The notes below the pieces were generated by a model, which saw only the letters and a program-made list of their open reading frames with translations, ran no database searches and was not told the origin of the DNA. Positions 35,417 to 45,900 of a stretch of 64,000 nucleotides of DNA are shown piece after piece. This DNA comes from an uncultured Fidelibacterota bacterium (lineage in GTDB: Bacteria; Fidelibacterota; Marinisomatia; Marinisomatales; Marinisomataceae): assembly GCA_902629855.1 (NCBI GenBank), contig CACOSI010000001.1, forward strand, positions 155,846 through 219,845, in the 5' to 3' direction. The number at the start of each line of letters is the position of its first letter. Positions within the stretch are counted from its first letter, which is position 1. Made by a program: the position numbers and the translations under genes.

Positions 35417-38400
35417 GCTTTTTTTGGTTTTGAAATTAAATTTATAAAATCATCAATCACTACATAAGATACTGGAACTAATAGAAGAATAACAAATGTT
35501 GCAAAAAGTATCCCAACACCAAGTGATATTGCCATAGGTTTTAAAAATAAAACTTGAGTTGACTGATTAAAAAGTAATGGAGCAATTCCCAAGAAAGTCG
35601 TTAATGATGTAAGTATTACTGGTCTGAATCTTGTCCTAACTGCATCAATTACAGCTGGCAGTGTTTTAACACCTTTCTCTTTTTCTCTGTTTACAAATAC
35701 AACTAATAAAAGACTATCGTTTACAACAACCCCAGATAGCGCAACAACACCTAGAAGAGAAAGAACTGACATTGACTGGAATAATATAAGGTGACCAAGA
35801 ATTGCACCAACAAAACCAAATGGAATGGCAGCAAGAATAATAAGTGGTTTAAAATATGATTTAAGCGGTATTGCTAGCAGTACAAAAATTGTAAATATCG
35901 CTAAACCAAATTTAACAAAGATGTCATTAAGCTGTTCTGATTGTTCAGCTGGTTCCCCTGCTAAATCAAAACCAATACCATTTCTTTTTTCAATGATTTC
36001 ATCAAGTTTTCTCATGGGTTTTCCATCAGGATCAATAATTGTAGAGAGAATCATTGCAGCAGTATTTTTACTAACATCAACGTCAGATGTTATTTCAACA
36101 ACTCTTTTGCCATCAATTCTAGTAATTGCAGATTTACCTGAAACTTCTTTCACTTTTGCAACTGCATACAATGGAATCTGTATACCAGAACTGGTTCTAA
36201 TTCTTAAGTTTTCTAAAGTTCTAGCATTATCTCGTTCTTCTTTTGTGAGTTTTAACATGACTTTAATATCATCATCACCTCTTTGAATTCTTTGAACTTC
36301 TTCACCATAGAATGCTTGTCTAACCTGTTTGGCAACTTCTGCTGTAGTTAAACCATATGATTCTGCTGAAGGTAATAATTCTACTTGTAATTCATTTTTC
36401 CCTATTTTATCAGAATCATTTAAATCATAGATACCACTAAATGTATTTAAAAGTTGTTTAGTATCAGCAACTGCAGCATTTAATTCACTAAAATTATCTC
36501 CAGTAAATTGAAAATGGATAGGCTTACCGGCACTAAAAATATTTGCACTATAGTTTAATCTTTCAACTCCAGGTATGACCCCAACTCTATTCCTAAGAAT
36601 TGATATGATGTCATATGCACCTGTTAAACCCCATCTTGAATCAGCAGGAGTTAAGACAATGACAACTTCACCTTTATGTGGAGTTGAAATAGATTGAACA
36701 GTTGGCCCAGTTGGACTATTTTCTGCTTCTTGATCGCTAAAATATTGTGCTCCAACAGTAGTAAGCACATGAGAAATTATTACTTTTCCACTTTCTGAAT
36801 TGAGTTCATCCTTTAATTTTAAAGCTTCATTTTCAATAATTTTTGTAACTCTTGAGGTTTCCGAAATGAGTGTACCTTCAGGGAGATCAACTACTATTGC
36901 CACTTCTTCAGCTTCTAAAACAGGGAAGAATTGCCATTTTACCCAACCACCTGCAAGCAAAGAAAATGTAACAAATAATATTCCAACAAAAATTGAAATA
37001 GTTTGATATCTTTTTTTAATTGATATTTCAACAAGAGGAAGCCATTTTGAATCTATAAAATCATACAGCTTTTCTGAGAAAAAATTCCTCGATTTGCTTA
37101 GAAAATTTCCAAACTTTTTAAATCTAAATTGAAACCAATCACCAGCGTGTCTTAAATGTGATGGTAGTATTGTTGTTGACTCAATTAAGGAAAAGACTAA
37201 GATAGGAATTGCAGTAAGTGGGAATGTTCTCCATATAGGTCCTGTGTCACCAGCTAAATCTAACATTGGAGCAAAAACAACTATAGTTGTTAAAATACCA
37301 AAGAAAACTGGGAGCATTACTTCCATTGTTCCTTTTACTGTTGAGTCATAATTATTTTCGTTTAATTTTATACGCCTTCTAAAAACATTTTCACCAACTA
37401 TAATAGCATCATCGACCACAATCCCAAGAACAACTATAAACATAAATGTTGATAAAACATTAATTGTTACTCCAATTAATGGTAAAATAAGTAGTGCACC
37501 ACCAAAGGAAATAGGAATTCCCATAGCAACCCAAAAAGCAACAGAAGGCCTTAAAAACATCGTAAGGAGAATAAGAACTAGAATCATACCAATTGCAAAA
37601 TTTTTGTAAAGAATATTTATTCTATCTTGCAAATACCTCGCTTGGTCATACCAATAATCAATATTGATATTTTCTGGCATTTCATTTTTTTTCATTTTTA
37701 CAAATTGTCTCAGTTCTTCAGCAGCAACTAAGACATCTTGATCACCCACCAAGTTTGCGCTAATAAACATTGCTTGAGTTCCATCCCATTTAAAAAATTT
37801 ATCAACATCTTCAAATGTGTCTTTAATGGATGCAATATCCTTTAATAAAAGCGCACTTCCATTTGCATTGATTTTTACTACAATATTTTCAAACTCATCA
37901 ATACTATAGGATTGACCAACAGTCCTTATTAATAAATCTCCTTTTTTACTTGATATAATACCACCGGGTAAATCAATTGAACCTGTATTGATGGCAAAAG
38001 CTATCTGATCAAATGTTAAATTGTATTTTTCTAGATTATTTTCTGAAATTTCAATTGCTATTTCTTTGTTCCTAGTACCATATATTTCCGTGAAAGATAC
38101 TTCATTAAGATTTTTTATCTCTTCATCAATTTGCTTTGTTACATTTAAAAGCACATTCTCATCAACATCACCATAAATAACAACATCTAAAACTTTTTCA
38201 GTTAGCTCCAACTGTTTGATAATAGGTTTTTCACTATTTTCGGGGAAGGTGGTAATTCCATCAACAATTGTTTTGATTTCATCAAGAGCATTGTCAAAGT
38301 CAGCGCTTGCAAAAATTTTAACACTTAACACACCTTGGCCTTCAAGTGAATACGATCTAAGTTTTTTAATTCCAGAAACCCCTTCTAATCGGTCCTCAAT

Positions 38401-38604
38401 TTTTGAACAAATAGACGCTTCAACTTCTGAAGCAGATGCACCAGGATATGGGACTGTTATTGTAATTAATTTTGGTTCAGGTACTGGAAAAAATTCTGCT
38501 TTTATGGAAGGGTAGGATATAAAAAATCCACCAAAAATTAAAAAAAACATAAAGAGATTTGAGGGAACACTATTATTAACAAACCAAGTAACAATACTCT
38601 TCAT
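35413..38604 (-). CDS. RND efflux pump inner-membrane transporter
   Basis: 1063 residues, AcrB/HAE1-type architecture: TM1 at residues 13-30, a large periplasmic loop, TM2-6 with the proton-relay Asp pair in 'GIVVDDAIIVGEN', a second large loop, then TM8-12 with 'LSGVVVNDSLLLVVF'. It expels toxic compounds with proton import, through the adaptor and outer-membrane factor encoded just upstream. Length is normal. The genes overlap or touch, forming one pump operon headed by tRNA-Phe. Confidence 0.95.
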   Translation of the reverse strand: MKSIVTWFVNNSVPSNLFMFFLIFGGFFISYPSIKAEFFPVPEPKLITITVPYPGASASEVEASICSKIEDRLEGVSGIKKLRSYSLEGQGVLSVKIFASADFDNALDEIKTIVDGITTFPENSEKPIIKQLELTEKVLDVVIYGDVDENVLLNVTKQIDEEIKNLNEVSFTEIYGTRNKEIAIEISENNLEKYNLTFDQIAFAINTGSIDLPGGIISSKKGDLLIRTVGQSYSIDEFENIVVKINANGSALLLKDIASIKDTFEDVDKFFKWDGTQAMFISANLVGDQDVLVAAEELRQFVKMKKNEMPENINIDYWYDQARYLQDRINILYKNFAIGMILVLILLTMFLRPSVAFWVAMGIPISFGGALLILPLIGVTINVLSTFMFIVVLGIVVDDAIIVGENVFRRRIKLNENNYDSTVKGTMEVMLPVFFGILTTIVVFAPMLDLAGDTGPIWRTFPLTAIPILVFSLIESTTILPSHLRHAGDWFQFRFKKFGNFLSKSRNFFSEKLYDFIDSKWLPLVEISIKKRYQTISIFVGILFVTFSLLAGGWVKWQFFPVLEAEEVAIVVDLPEGTLISETSRVTKIIENEALKLKDELNSESGKVIISHVLTTVGAQYFSDQEAENSPTGPTVQSISTPHKGEVVIVLTPADSRWGLTGAYDIISILRNRVGVIPGVERLNYSANIFSAGKPIHFQFTGDNFSELNAAVADTKQLLNTFSGIYDLNDSDKIGKNELQVELLPSAESYGLTTAEVAKQVRQAFYGEEVQRIQRGDDDIKVMLKLTKEERDNARTLENLRIRTSSGIQIPLYAVAKVKEVSGKSAITRIDGKRVVEITSDVDVSKNTAAMILSTIIDPDGKPMRKLDEIIEKRNGIGFDLAGEPAEQSEQLNDIFVKFGLAIFTIFVLLAIPLKSYFKPLIILAAIPFGFVGAILGHLILFQSMSVLSLLGVVALSGVVVNDSLLLVVFVNREKEKGVKTLPAVIDAVRTRFRPVILTSLTTFLGIAPLLFNQSTQVLFLKPMAISLGVGILFATFVILLLVPVSYVVIDDFINLISKPKKA

Positions 38605-39746
38605 TATTGATACATAGGGTTTATTTTCATTCCAACGGATGCATTATTTAGTTTAGAGATAACAATTCTTTCTCCAACTTGAAGATCATCCTTTACAATC
38701 ACATATTCATTATATTTTTTTAAGACCTTCAATTTTCTTAATTCAAGATTGTTATTTTTATCAACAATATAAATAGTGTTATCAGCAGATAGTGCTGATG
38801 AAGGAATTTTAAAAACATTTTTAAGTAGAATACCATCAATTTTAGCTTCAACAAAGAGACCAATTGGTAGCGTTGGTTTATCTTTTTCTATAAAGTCATT
38901 TTTAAAAACTGCAATTAAATTTATCATACGAGTAATAGGATCAATAACACCGTCCACTCTTTCAAGATTTCCTTTCCAGGATTGATTTTCTCCTTTATAG
39001 AATGTTTTAATTATAACATTAGACTTTTCATTAACATTTAATTTTCTTCCATCCATTGGTATGCTTAGAAACTGCAGATCACTATCTTTTACAGCTAAAG
39101 TAATCTCTATTTCGCTTGATGTATACATAGCACCAATAGGTTGTCCAGGAAGTATTGTTGTTCCAAGGTCAATATTTACATTTTGTATTCTTCCAGTATA
39201 AGGTGCGGTAATTTCTGTTTTATTTAATTTTTTTTCAGCTGATTCTACTTGTGCTTTAGCTACATCTAACAGAGCTTTAGCCTGCTTAAGTTGTGGTTTT
39301 TTTAACGTTAAATCACTTGCATCACCATCGCCAATCTCCTCCCATGCTTCTTTTGCAACTTCTGATTCTGCTAATTGTAAAGAATATTGCACTTCTGCGT
39401 TAGCAAGTTGTAGTAAAGCATTTTTATACTGAAGTTGAAGATCAGTATCATCAATTTTAGCTAATATTTCACCCACTAATACTGAAGATCCCTCCGAGAA
39501 TTTTTTGGAACGATAAATCACTTCACCACCAACTTCAGAATTTAGTACAGTTTGAGTTAATGGCTCTGTTGTTCCTGTTGAATTAATTTTTACTTGATAA
39601 TCAATAGTTGTAAGAGTTTTCACAATTACGTCTGGTGGATCTAATTCTTCAACTGGTTTAGGCTGCACCTGCCCTAAAAACCATAGTAAGTATGACAATA
39701 AAAGTGAGAAAATAATTATTAATACTGGCCTTAATTTTCCTATCAT
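38604..39746 (-). CDS. RND efflux periplasmic adaptor (HlyD/MFP family)
   Basis: 380 residues. An N-terminal signal/anchor (about residues 7-28) is followed by the barrel-sandwich part 'LNSEVGGEVIYRSKKFSEGS', a coiled-coil hairpin (about residues 105-180), 'TEITAPYTGRIQNVNIDLG', and the beta-barrel and membrane-proximal domains. It bridges the transporter and the TolC-like channel. It ends sharing a base with the transporter start, which shows coupling. Confidence 0.93.
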   Translation of the reverse strand: MIGKLRPVLIIIFSLLLSYLLWFLGQVQPKPVEELDPPDVIVKTLTTIDYQVKINSTGTTEPLTQTVLNSEVGGEVIYRSKKFSEGSSVLVGEILAKIDDTDLQLQYKNALLQLANAEVQYSLQLAESEVAKEAWEEIGDGDASDLTLKKPQLKQAKALLDVAKAQVESAEKKLNKTEITAPYTGRIQNVNIDLGTTILPGQPIGAMYTSSEIEITLAVKDSDLQFLSIPMDGRKLNVNEKSNVIIKTFYKGENQSWKGNLERVDGVIDPITRMINLIAVFKNDFIEKDKPTLPIGLFVEAKIDGILLKNVFKIPSSALSADNTIYIVDKNNNLELRKLKVLKKYNEYVIVKDDLQVGERIVISKLNNASVGMKINPMYQ

Positions 39747-41173
39747 TTTATATATTTGAATCCTCCTCCGAAAGCCAAAATTAAATTTATTCTTTGTTCT
39801 AAGCGAATCTTTTTTATTCCAGCCAATAGGTCGAGATTTTGGTAATACTCATTACTGGCATTTAAAGTTTCTTCAAATGTAATTATACCCATTTCAAATT
39901 CTCTAATACTTGAATCATAAATTTGTTTTGAGGATATAATATTTTCTTCAAATCGTGATAATGTATTTTGAGAAACTAAATCAGCTTGTAAATAATTTTC
40001 TATTTCTTTGTAGGCATTTAATACGCTATTAATAAAATCAAGCATTGCTATTTCTTTATTTGATTTAGCAATCTTTTTATTTGCTACAAGTTTTCCTGCA
40101 TTAAAAATAGGTAGAAAAAGATTTATTCCTTGACTCCAAACAGTGAAATCTTCTTTTAATAGATCTTGAAGCTCATTAGTAGATGTTCCATAAGAGCCAA
40201 CAACATTAAATGTTGGTAGCAATGTTCTTAATGCTTGCTTATCTAGTGCTGAAGATGATAAAAGATTATATTGTTGTGCAATCAAATCGGGTCTTTTTTT
40301 AACTATATCAGCTGGAATTACAGCTTCAAATTCAGGTAAACTATTTGGTAGATTAGGAGAAACGATAAAGTCAGTAGAAGGGTAATACCTATTTAAAGAA
40401 TTTGCCTCCCTTTTTAATGTATTCAATATATTTTTTTTATTTTCAAGGTCAGATCTTGATGAATTTAAAAGAATTTTAGATTGTTGATATGCTTTGTTTG
40501 ATATACTGCCTTTTCTATATCTCAAATCATAAAGATTAAAAAGAACTTCAGCGTTCTCATTTTTCTTTTCAGCATTTTTAACTAATTGTTCAGCCTCAAT
40601 TATAGAAAAATATAACTTTGTTGCTTCAGCAACTAAAGATAACCTCAAAAAATCCTCATAATAATAAATTGATAAATATTGTTGTTTTGATGCCAATCTT
40701 CCTTGTCTAAGCTTACCCCATAGATCAATTTCCCATTGAGTGTTAAGGGAGAGGTTATAATTTTCTTGATTAAATGTATCAACATCATCACTATTTTGCC
40801 CAAATAGTGTTGAGAAAATTGGTGGGAATCCGGCAGTATTTTGCTCTGATTCAGACCCATTTATGCTTCCTGAAAATGTTGGAAATAAATTTGATGTAGA
40901 CAACACGGCACCTTGCTTCGCTTTTCGAGTATTAAGCATTACTTTCTCAATATCAATATTTTTATCTAAAAATGTTGTTAAATATCTATTAAGAATTGGG
41001 TCATTAAAATCCTCCCACCATTTTTCATTTAAATCAATGCTAGAAGCAATTTCTATTTCCCATTTGTCAGGAATACTTATGTTACTTACTTCATTTAAAC
41101 CGATTGTTTTTTTTGATGCACATGAAGTAAAAAAAGAGATTGTTAAAAAGATAAATAAAATTTCCTTACGCAT
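39743..41173 (-). CDS. TolC-like outer-membrane efflux lipoprotein (NodT family)
   Basis: 476 residues. Lipoprotein signal 'LFIFLTISFFTSC'. The mature N-terminus with 'WWEDFNDPILNRYL' is typical of the NodT/OprM family. Two repeats of long helices follow ('ALDKQALRTLLPTFNVVGSY', 'FLPIFNAGKLVA'). It forms the trimeric exit duct of the pump. It overlaps the adaptor gene by 4 bases and shares one base with the upstream DUF2878 gene. Confidence 0.92.
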   Translation of the reverse strand: MRKEILFIFLTISFFTSCASKKTIGLNEVSNISIPDKWEIEIASSIDLNEKWWEDFNDPILNRYLTTFLDKNIDIEKVMLNTRKAKQGAVLSTSNLFPTFSGSINGSESEQNTAGFPPIFSTLFGQNSDDVDTFNQENYNLSLNTQWEIDLWGKLRQGRLASKQQYLSIYYYEDFLRLSLVAEATKLYFSIIEAEQLVKNAEKKNENAEVLFNLYDLRYRKGSISNKAYQQSKILLNSSRSDLENKKNILNTLKREANSLNRYYPSTDFIVSPNLPNSLPEFEAVIPADIVKKRPDLIAQQYNLLSSSALDKQALRTLLPTFNVVGSYGTSTNELQDLLKEDFTVWSQGINLFLPIFNAGKLVANKKIAKSNKEIAMLDFINSVLNAYKEIENYLQADLVSQNTLSRFEENIISSKQIYDSSIREFEMGIITFEETLNASNEYYQNLDLLAGIKKIRLEQRINLILAFGGGFKYIK

Positions 41174-41709
41174 TATTTTGACATTAACCTCTCGGAAATT
41201 TTAAATAATAATATTAAGCTAACAGACCACGAAATACTTATAAATAAAATTGAAAATATGCTTTGATCTACAATTGCAGCATTGATTTTTTCACCAGCAA
41301 GATATGCAAGTGGAGCTAGTAAGCCATAAAATCCAATTATGAAGTATCTTCCAATTAAAAATTTCATTGCATGATTAATTTGGGCAGTAAAACCAGCCCA
41401 CATACACAATATCCATATTGGTGCTAAGTTAGGAAACGCTTCAATATTACCATTATATTTAACGACCCCTAAAAGTGAAAAGCTTGAATCAACTACAATT
41501 CCGAAAAAAATTGCTATTAGTATTAATTGTATTTCTTCTTTCAAATGATCTGTGACTATAAGAAAATGAAGAAATAAAAAAATAAATGTTGGAATTAAAG
41601 CGATTAGAGGATCACCATTTGCCCCACTATAAACACAAGAAAACCAAACTATTGTGAAACCAACATAATTTATCATTATGTTTGAATGAGATAGAATTTT
41701 TTTTATCAT
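41173..41709 (-). CDS. DUF2878 membrane protein
   Basis: 178 residues, about five or six membrane helices. The stretch 'LAPIWILCMWAGFTAQINHAM' (quoted in parts: LAPIWILCMWAGF, TAQINHAM) and 'GIVVDSSFSLLGVVKYNG' match DUF2878. Function unknown. Overlaps the upstream SRPBCC gene by one base (TAATG type), so they are translated together. It precedes the pump genes and could be part of the same envelope function. Confidence 0.72.
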   Translation of the reverse strand: MIKKILSHSNIMINYVGFTIVWFSCVYSGANGDPLIALIPTFIFLFLHFLIVTDHLKEEIQLILIAIFFGIVVDSSFSLLGVVKYNGNIEAFPNLAPIWILCMWAGFTAQINHAMKFLIGRYFIIGFYGLLAPLAYLAGEKINAAIVDQSIFSILFISISWSVSLILLFKISERLMSK

Positions 41710-42245
41710 TAATTAAATTTATCTTGAATAGTTTGAAATCTAAAGTCAAAGATTTCATTTAATTGCGGCTTTATGATTAAAGGATGAACTATTAATCTAA
41801 AGGCCTCTAATGGAAGAGCATAAGTAATTTCGTCTATAATCATTACACCACCATCAACTACTTTAAAATAATGTTTATGATGCCAATAACTATAAGGACC
41901 TTTCAGTTGTTCATCTACAAAATATTCGTTTTTTTTATAACTTGAGATAATTGTTCTCCATCTCATTGGGACTCCAAGAATTTTGACTGTATAATCAATA
42001 ATTGCTCCCTCTTTCATTTCAATAGGTTTAGGTGTAATAATATTAAAACCCATTTTTTTTGGAGTTATTTTTTCAAGATTCTCTGGACGAGAAAAAAATT
42101 CAAATACTGTATCGATATCACTGGCTACAAATTGCTCTTTTTTAAAAGTATATATTTTGGGCTGACGTAAGAATGATAGTAAAAATACCATAATCAATAC
42201 AGCGCATACAGAAAGAATTAGTGTTTTTTTTTCAACTTTTATCAT
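41709..42245 (-). CDS. SRPBCC (START-like) ligand-binding protein with membrane anchor
   Basis: 178 residues from ATG 42245; the longer frame to 42281 overlaps tRNA-Phe and is rejected. An N-terminal membrane helix (about residues 8-26) is followed by a polyketide-cyclase/START-like fold: 'SDIDTVFEFFSRPENLEKI', 'PMRWRTIIS', 'GPYSYWHHKHYF'. It may bind a lipid or other hydrophobic ligand in the periplasm. Its ATG is 6 bases from the 3' end of tRNA-Phe, so tRNA processing would leave a near-leaderless mRNA. Confidence 0.78.
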   Translation of the reverse strand: MIKVEKKTLILSVCAVLIMVFLLSFLRQPKIYTFKKEQFVASDIDTVFEFFSRPENLEKITPKKMGFNIITPKPIEMKEGAIIDYTVKILGVPMRWRTIISSYKKNEYFVDEQLKGPYSYWHHKHYFKVVDGGVMIIDEITYALPLEAFRLIVHPLIIKPQLNEIFDFRFQTIQDKFN

Positions 42246-42251
42246 AAGAAG

Positions 42252-42324
<73 letters not shown>

Positions 42325-42387
42325 TCAATTTGACTGAAAAACTACACAATATTAGTTATTTAATAAACACATAAATATTTATTAGTT

Positions 42388-42996
42388 TTGGAAGTGAAAA
42401 AAATTGTAATTGCATCTTCAAATAATCATAAAATTTCTGAAATTTCATCTCAAATAAATTCGTATTTCAATTCAGTTCTTTCTTTGAGTGATTTTCCGCA
42501 AATTGGAGAAATAATTGAAGATGGAACAACTATCGAGGAAAATTCGTTTATTAAATCGAGGGTTGCGTTTAATCATACCAAGCTACCAGCTGTGGCAGAT
42601 GATACAATCCTAGAAGTTGACTATTTAAATGGAGATCCAGGACTTTTTACTGCAAGATATGCTGGTAAGAATGCTTCTTATTTAGAAAACATGAATAAAC
42701 TATTGAAAAATTTAAGTGGTATTGATAAAAAAAACCGTACAGCTAGATTTAAAACCGTGATTTCGTATGTAGACGGAAAGAATGATTTTCATGTTGAGGG
42801 AGTTTTGGAAGGTAGAATATTAGAAAGCATGACAGGAAGTAATGGCTTTGGCTATGACCCAATTTTTTATTGTTCAAGTCATCATATGTCACTTGCACAG
42901 ATGACTGAATCAATGAAAAACGAAATTAGTCATAGAGCAATAGCGATAAGAAAATTTGTTAATAAAATAAAGTTAATTCTCAATGAAGAAGACTAG
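42388..42996 (+). CDS. rdgB: RdgB/HAM1-type XTP/dITP pyrophosphatase
   Basis: 202 residues. Removes deaminated purine nucleotides. N-terminal 'KIVIASSNNHKISEI', then 'EDGTTIEENSFIKSR', 'ADDTILEVDYLNGDPGLFTARYAG' split as 'ADDTILEVD' and 'GLFTARYAG', and 'GSNGFGYDPIF', 'EISHRAIA'. The usual 'DDSGLEVD' reads DDTILEVD here. No in-frame ATG exists at the expected place; TTG 42388 or GTG 42394 must be used. Overlaps the start of sprA by 14 bases. Confidence 0.9.
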   Translation: MEVKKIVIASSNNHKISEISSQINSYFNSVLSLSDFPQIGEIIEDGTTIEENSFIKSRVAFNHTKLPAVADDTILEVDYLNGDPGLFTARYAGKNASYLENMNKLLKNLSGIDKKNRTARFKTVISYVDGKNDFHVEGVLEGRILESMTGSNGFGYDPIFYCSSHHMSLAQMTESMKNEISHRAIAIRKFVNKIKLILNEED

Positions 42997-45900
42997 TTTA
43001 TTCTTAATTGTTTCTACTTCAATTTTATTTTCATCTGAAATGAAAGTTAGCGAAAGGTTTTCAATTGACCCGTTTAAGGATAAATCGAAAATTAATTTTT
43101 CTTTTAATGATATATCTAATTACCCAATAGGCATTTTTGATATATCAAAAAAATATAAAAAATATTCCGTTTATTATAATTTGGATAAACAACTTATCGA
43201 AATTCAGGAAAAAATTTTTAATAAAAAAGTAAACAAGCCATATGTTTCTACGTTTGAAGATTATTTTTCCGAACTTTACTCATTAAATCAAAAATCTAAT
43301 ATTTTAAAACCATTTTCTCTTTCTGCTTCAGATACAACCTATGCAAAGAAAAATGACAGATTTATGGAGCTAGCTAGTATTGATCTTGGTGCACTGGGAA
43401 AGGCATCTTTAAGAGTACAGGGTAATATAAATCTATCTGGTAAATTAGTAAATCAAGACCAAGAGTTAGTTAGGTCATCATATAAAGAGCAAGAAAAAAC
43501 TAATTTTAAGTTTGATCAAAAACAACAATTGAACGTTCAAGGTAAAGTTGGTGAAAGAATCACAGTATCTTTGGACCAGAATTCAGAAAGAGACTTTGAT
43601 TGGGAGAATACTATTAGAGTTGATTACAGGGGAGACGAAGACGATATCTTACAACGATTAGAAATGGGTAATATATCTTTGAATCTACCATCTACTGAGT
43701 TCGTTACTTTCTCAGGACAAAATCAAGGCCTTTTTGGAATTAAATCTTTATCAAAATTAGGTCCTGTTGATATAACAAGTATTGCATCACTTGAAAAAAC
43801 TAAAAAACAGTCTCAAAAATATAAAGGTACTTCTGAGTTAAGTAAAAATGAAATTCAAGACTATGACTTTAGAAAAAATTTATATTTTTTCATTCATGAA
43901 TGGTTTAGAAATGGATCAGACGATATATTATCAGAAAATGGTTTTCAGCTGGCTATTCCTTCATATTACCCACTTGTAAATGGCCTTCATAGTATTGGAA
44001 ATGTGGTTGTAAGAAATTTTGAGCTTTATAAGATTGATGCATCTAATAATCCTCAAGCCGATCCTGGAACTGCCTTTATTGACCCAGAAAACCCTGAGCT
44101 ATTTACAGATAAAAGTAAAGAGGGTACCTATATTAAACTAGAAAGAGGATCGGATTATACAATCAATGAAGATTTAGGTTTCATTAGAATGCAAAGTTCA
44201 CTTCAAAATGAAATTATAGCTGCTCATTTTGAAATTGCAGATAGAACTTCAGGTCAAATAATTCATAAAGTTGGAGCTGATATTGGCGAGATAGGAAATG
44301 ATACTCTGATATTGAAAATGATAAAAGCACAATCATCTCATCCAAACCATCCCGTTTGGGACTTAATGTTTAAAAATGTTTATTCAATGGGGTCTACAAA
44401 TATTGATGCACAAAGTTTGAATGTTCAAATCATTGATAATTTTTCCACTCCAGTTAGTGATAGGACATCAAATGGTAACACTTTTTTAAACTTGTTTGGA
44501 TTAGATAGCTTTAACCAAACAGGTGCAACAAGTCCAGATGAGATAATTGATTATAATAACCCCAATATTGTTAATTTAAAATCAGGTGAAATACATCTTC
44601 CTTCACTACTTCCATTTGTGTCCAGTGAGCAAATTGAAGGTGGTAACGAAAATCAATCATTATTTGAATTTTTGCAACAAGGTAAAATGTATACATCTTC
44701 AAATAGAACAGAATATACAGGTGATTCCAGATTTCTAATCATTGCAGAATATACGAACCCAAAATCATCCATTAGCCTAGGATTTACACTTGTTGAAGGT
44801 AGTGAAGAAATATTTTCTAATGGGGTTAAGTTAGAAAGAGGTAAGGATTATCAGATCGACTATTTTACAGGAATGATTATGCTTAATACGAGTATTTCTC
44901 CAGATACGGACTTAGAAATTACTTATGACAAACATGATCTTGTTACCTTTGACAGAAAAATTATGGTCGGTTCAAGAGCCCAAGTGGATTTTGATGACAA
45001 TTCTTTTATTGGATTAACAGCATTGTATTATGACCAAGATATTGTTAATAAAAAAGTTGAGGTTGGATATGAGCCAATTCAAAACTTTATTTGGGATATA
45101 AATGGTAGGTATGAAAAAGAGCTTGATAATCTATCTGCAAGAATAAGTAAGCTCAGTTTTTTCAACGCAGAAAAAATTTCGAGTATATCAATTGAAGGAG
45201 AAATTGCGCAAGTATTACCAAATCCAAACTCAATTTCTAATCCTCGAACTGGAGATAAAAATGGAGTTGCCTTTATTGATGACTTTGAAGGATCCAAAAG
45301 AGTAACCAACCCTTCTATTTTGAGAAGATTTTGGAATATCTCTTCAGCTCCATTAAACATCAATACTTTGCAGGAATATGATCAAAGAAATCGATTGAAA
45401 ATGCATTGGTATAATCCATATTCACAGGTTTTAACAAATAATATTTGGCCAAACATATCAACTTCTCAAAGAGCTCAAAATATTACAACAGATGTTTTAG
45501 TTTTAAATTATGAACCATCTCTCTATCAATCAGATGTAGAAGCTGATTCACTATGGGCAGGAATTATAACACCAATGTTCATTGGGGATTATGATCAAAC
45601 GCGAACAAGATTTTTTGAAATTTGGTTAAAGGGGGAAGATGGAAATTTAACGATTGATCTCGGAAAAATAAGTGAGGATTATAATGGAAATGGTAGTTTG
45701 AATAATGAGGATATACCTGACGCAGGTCTAGCTTTAGGTAATGGATTCTTAGAAGATAGCGAAGATACTGGTTTAGATGGTTGTTTTGATGAATATGAAA
45801 ATGGTTATGGTGGGTGTTTAGACTTTGAAGGACCTACCTATTCTGAGTATCTTTCAAGTGGAGAAATAAATCTAATTAATGCATTCTCTGATGTTGATCC

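Noticed and set aside
35413-41173. Antibiotic-resistance island
   Set aside because: The RND, adaptor and outer-membrane set is a normal chromosomal pump with composition like its surroundings and no mobile elements.
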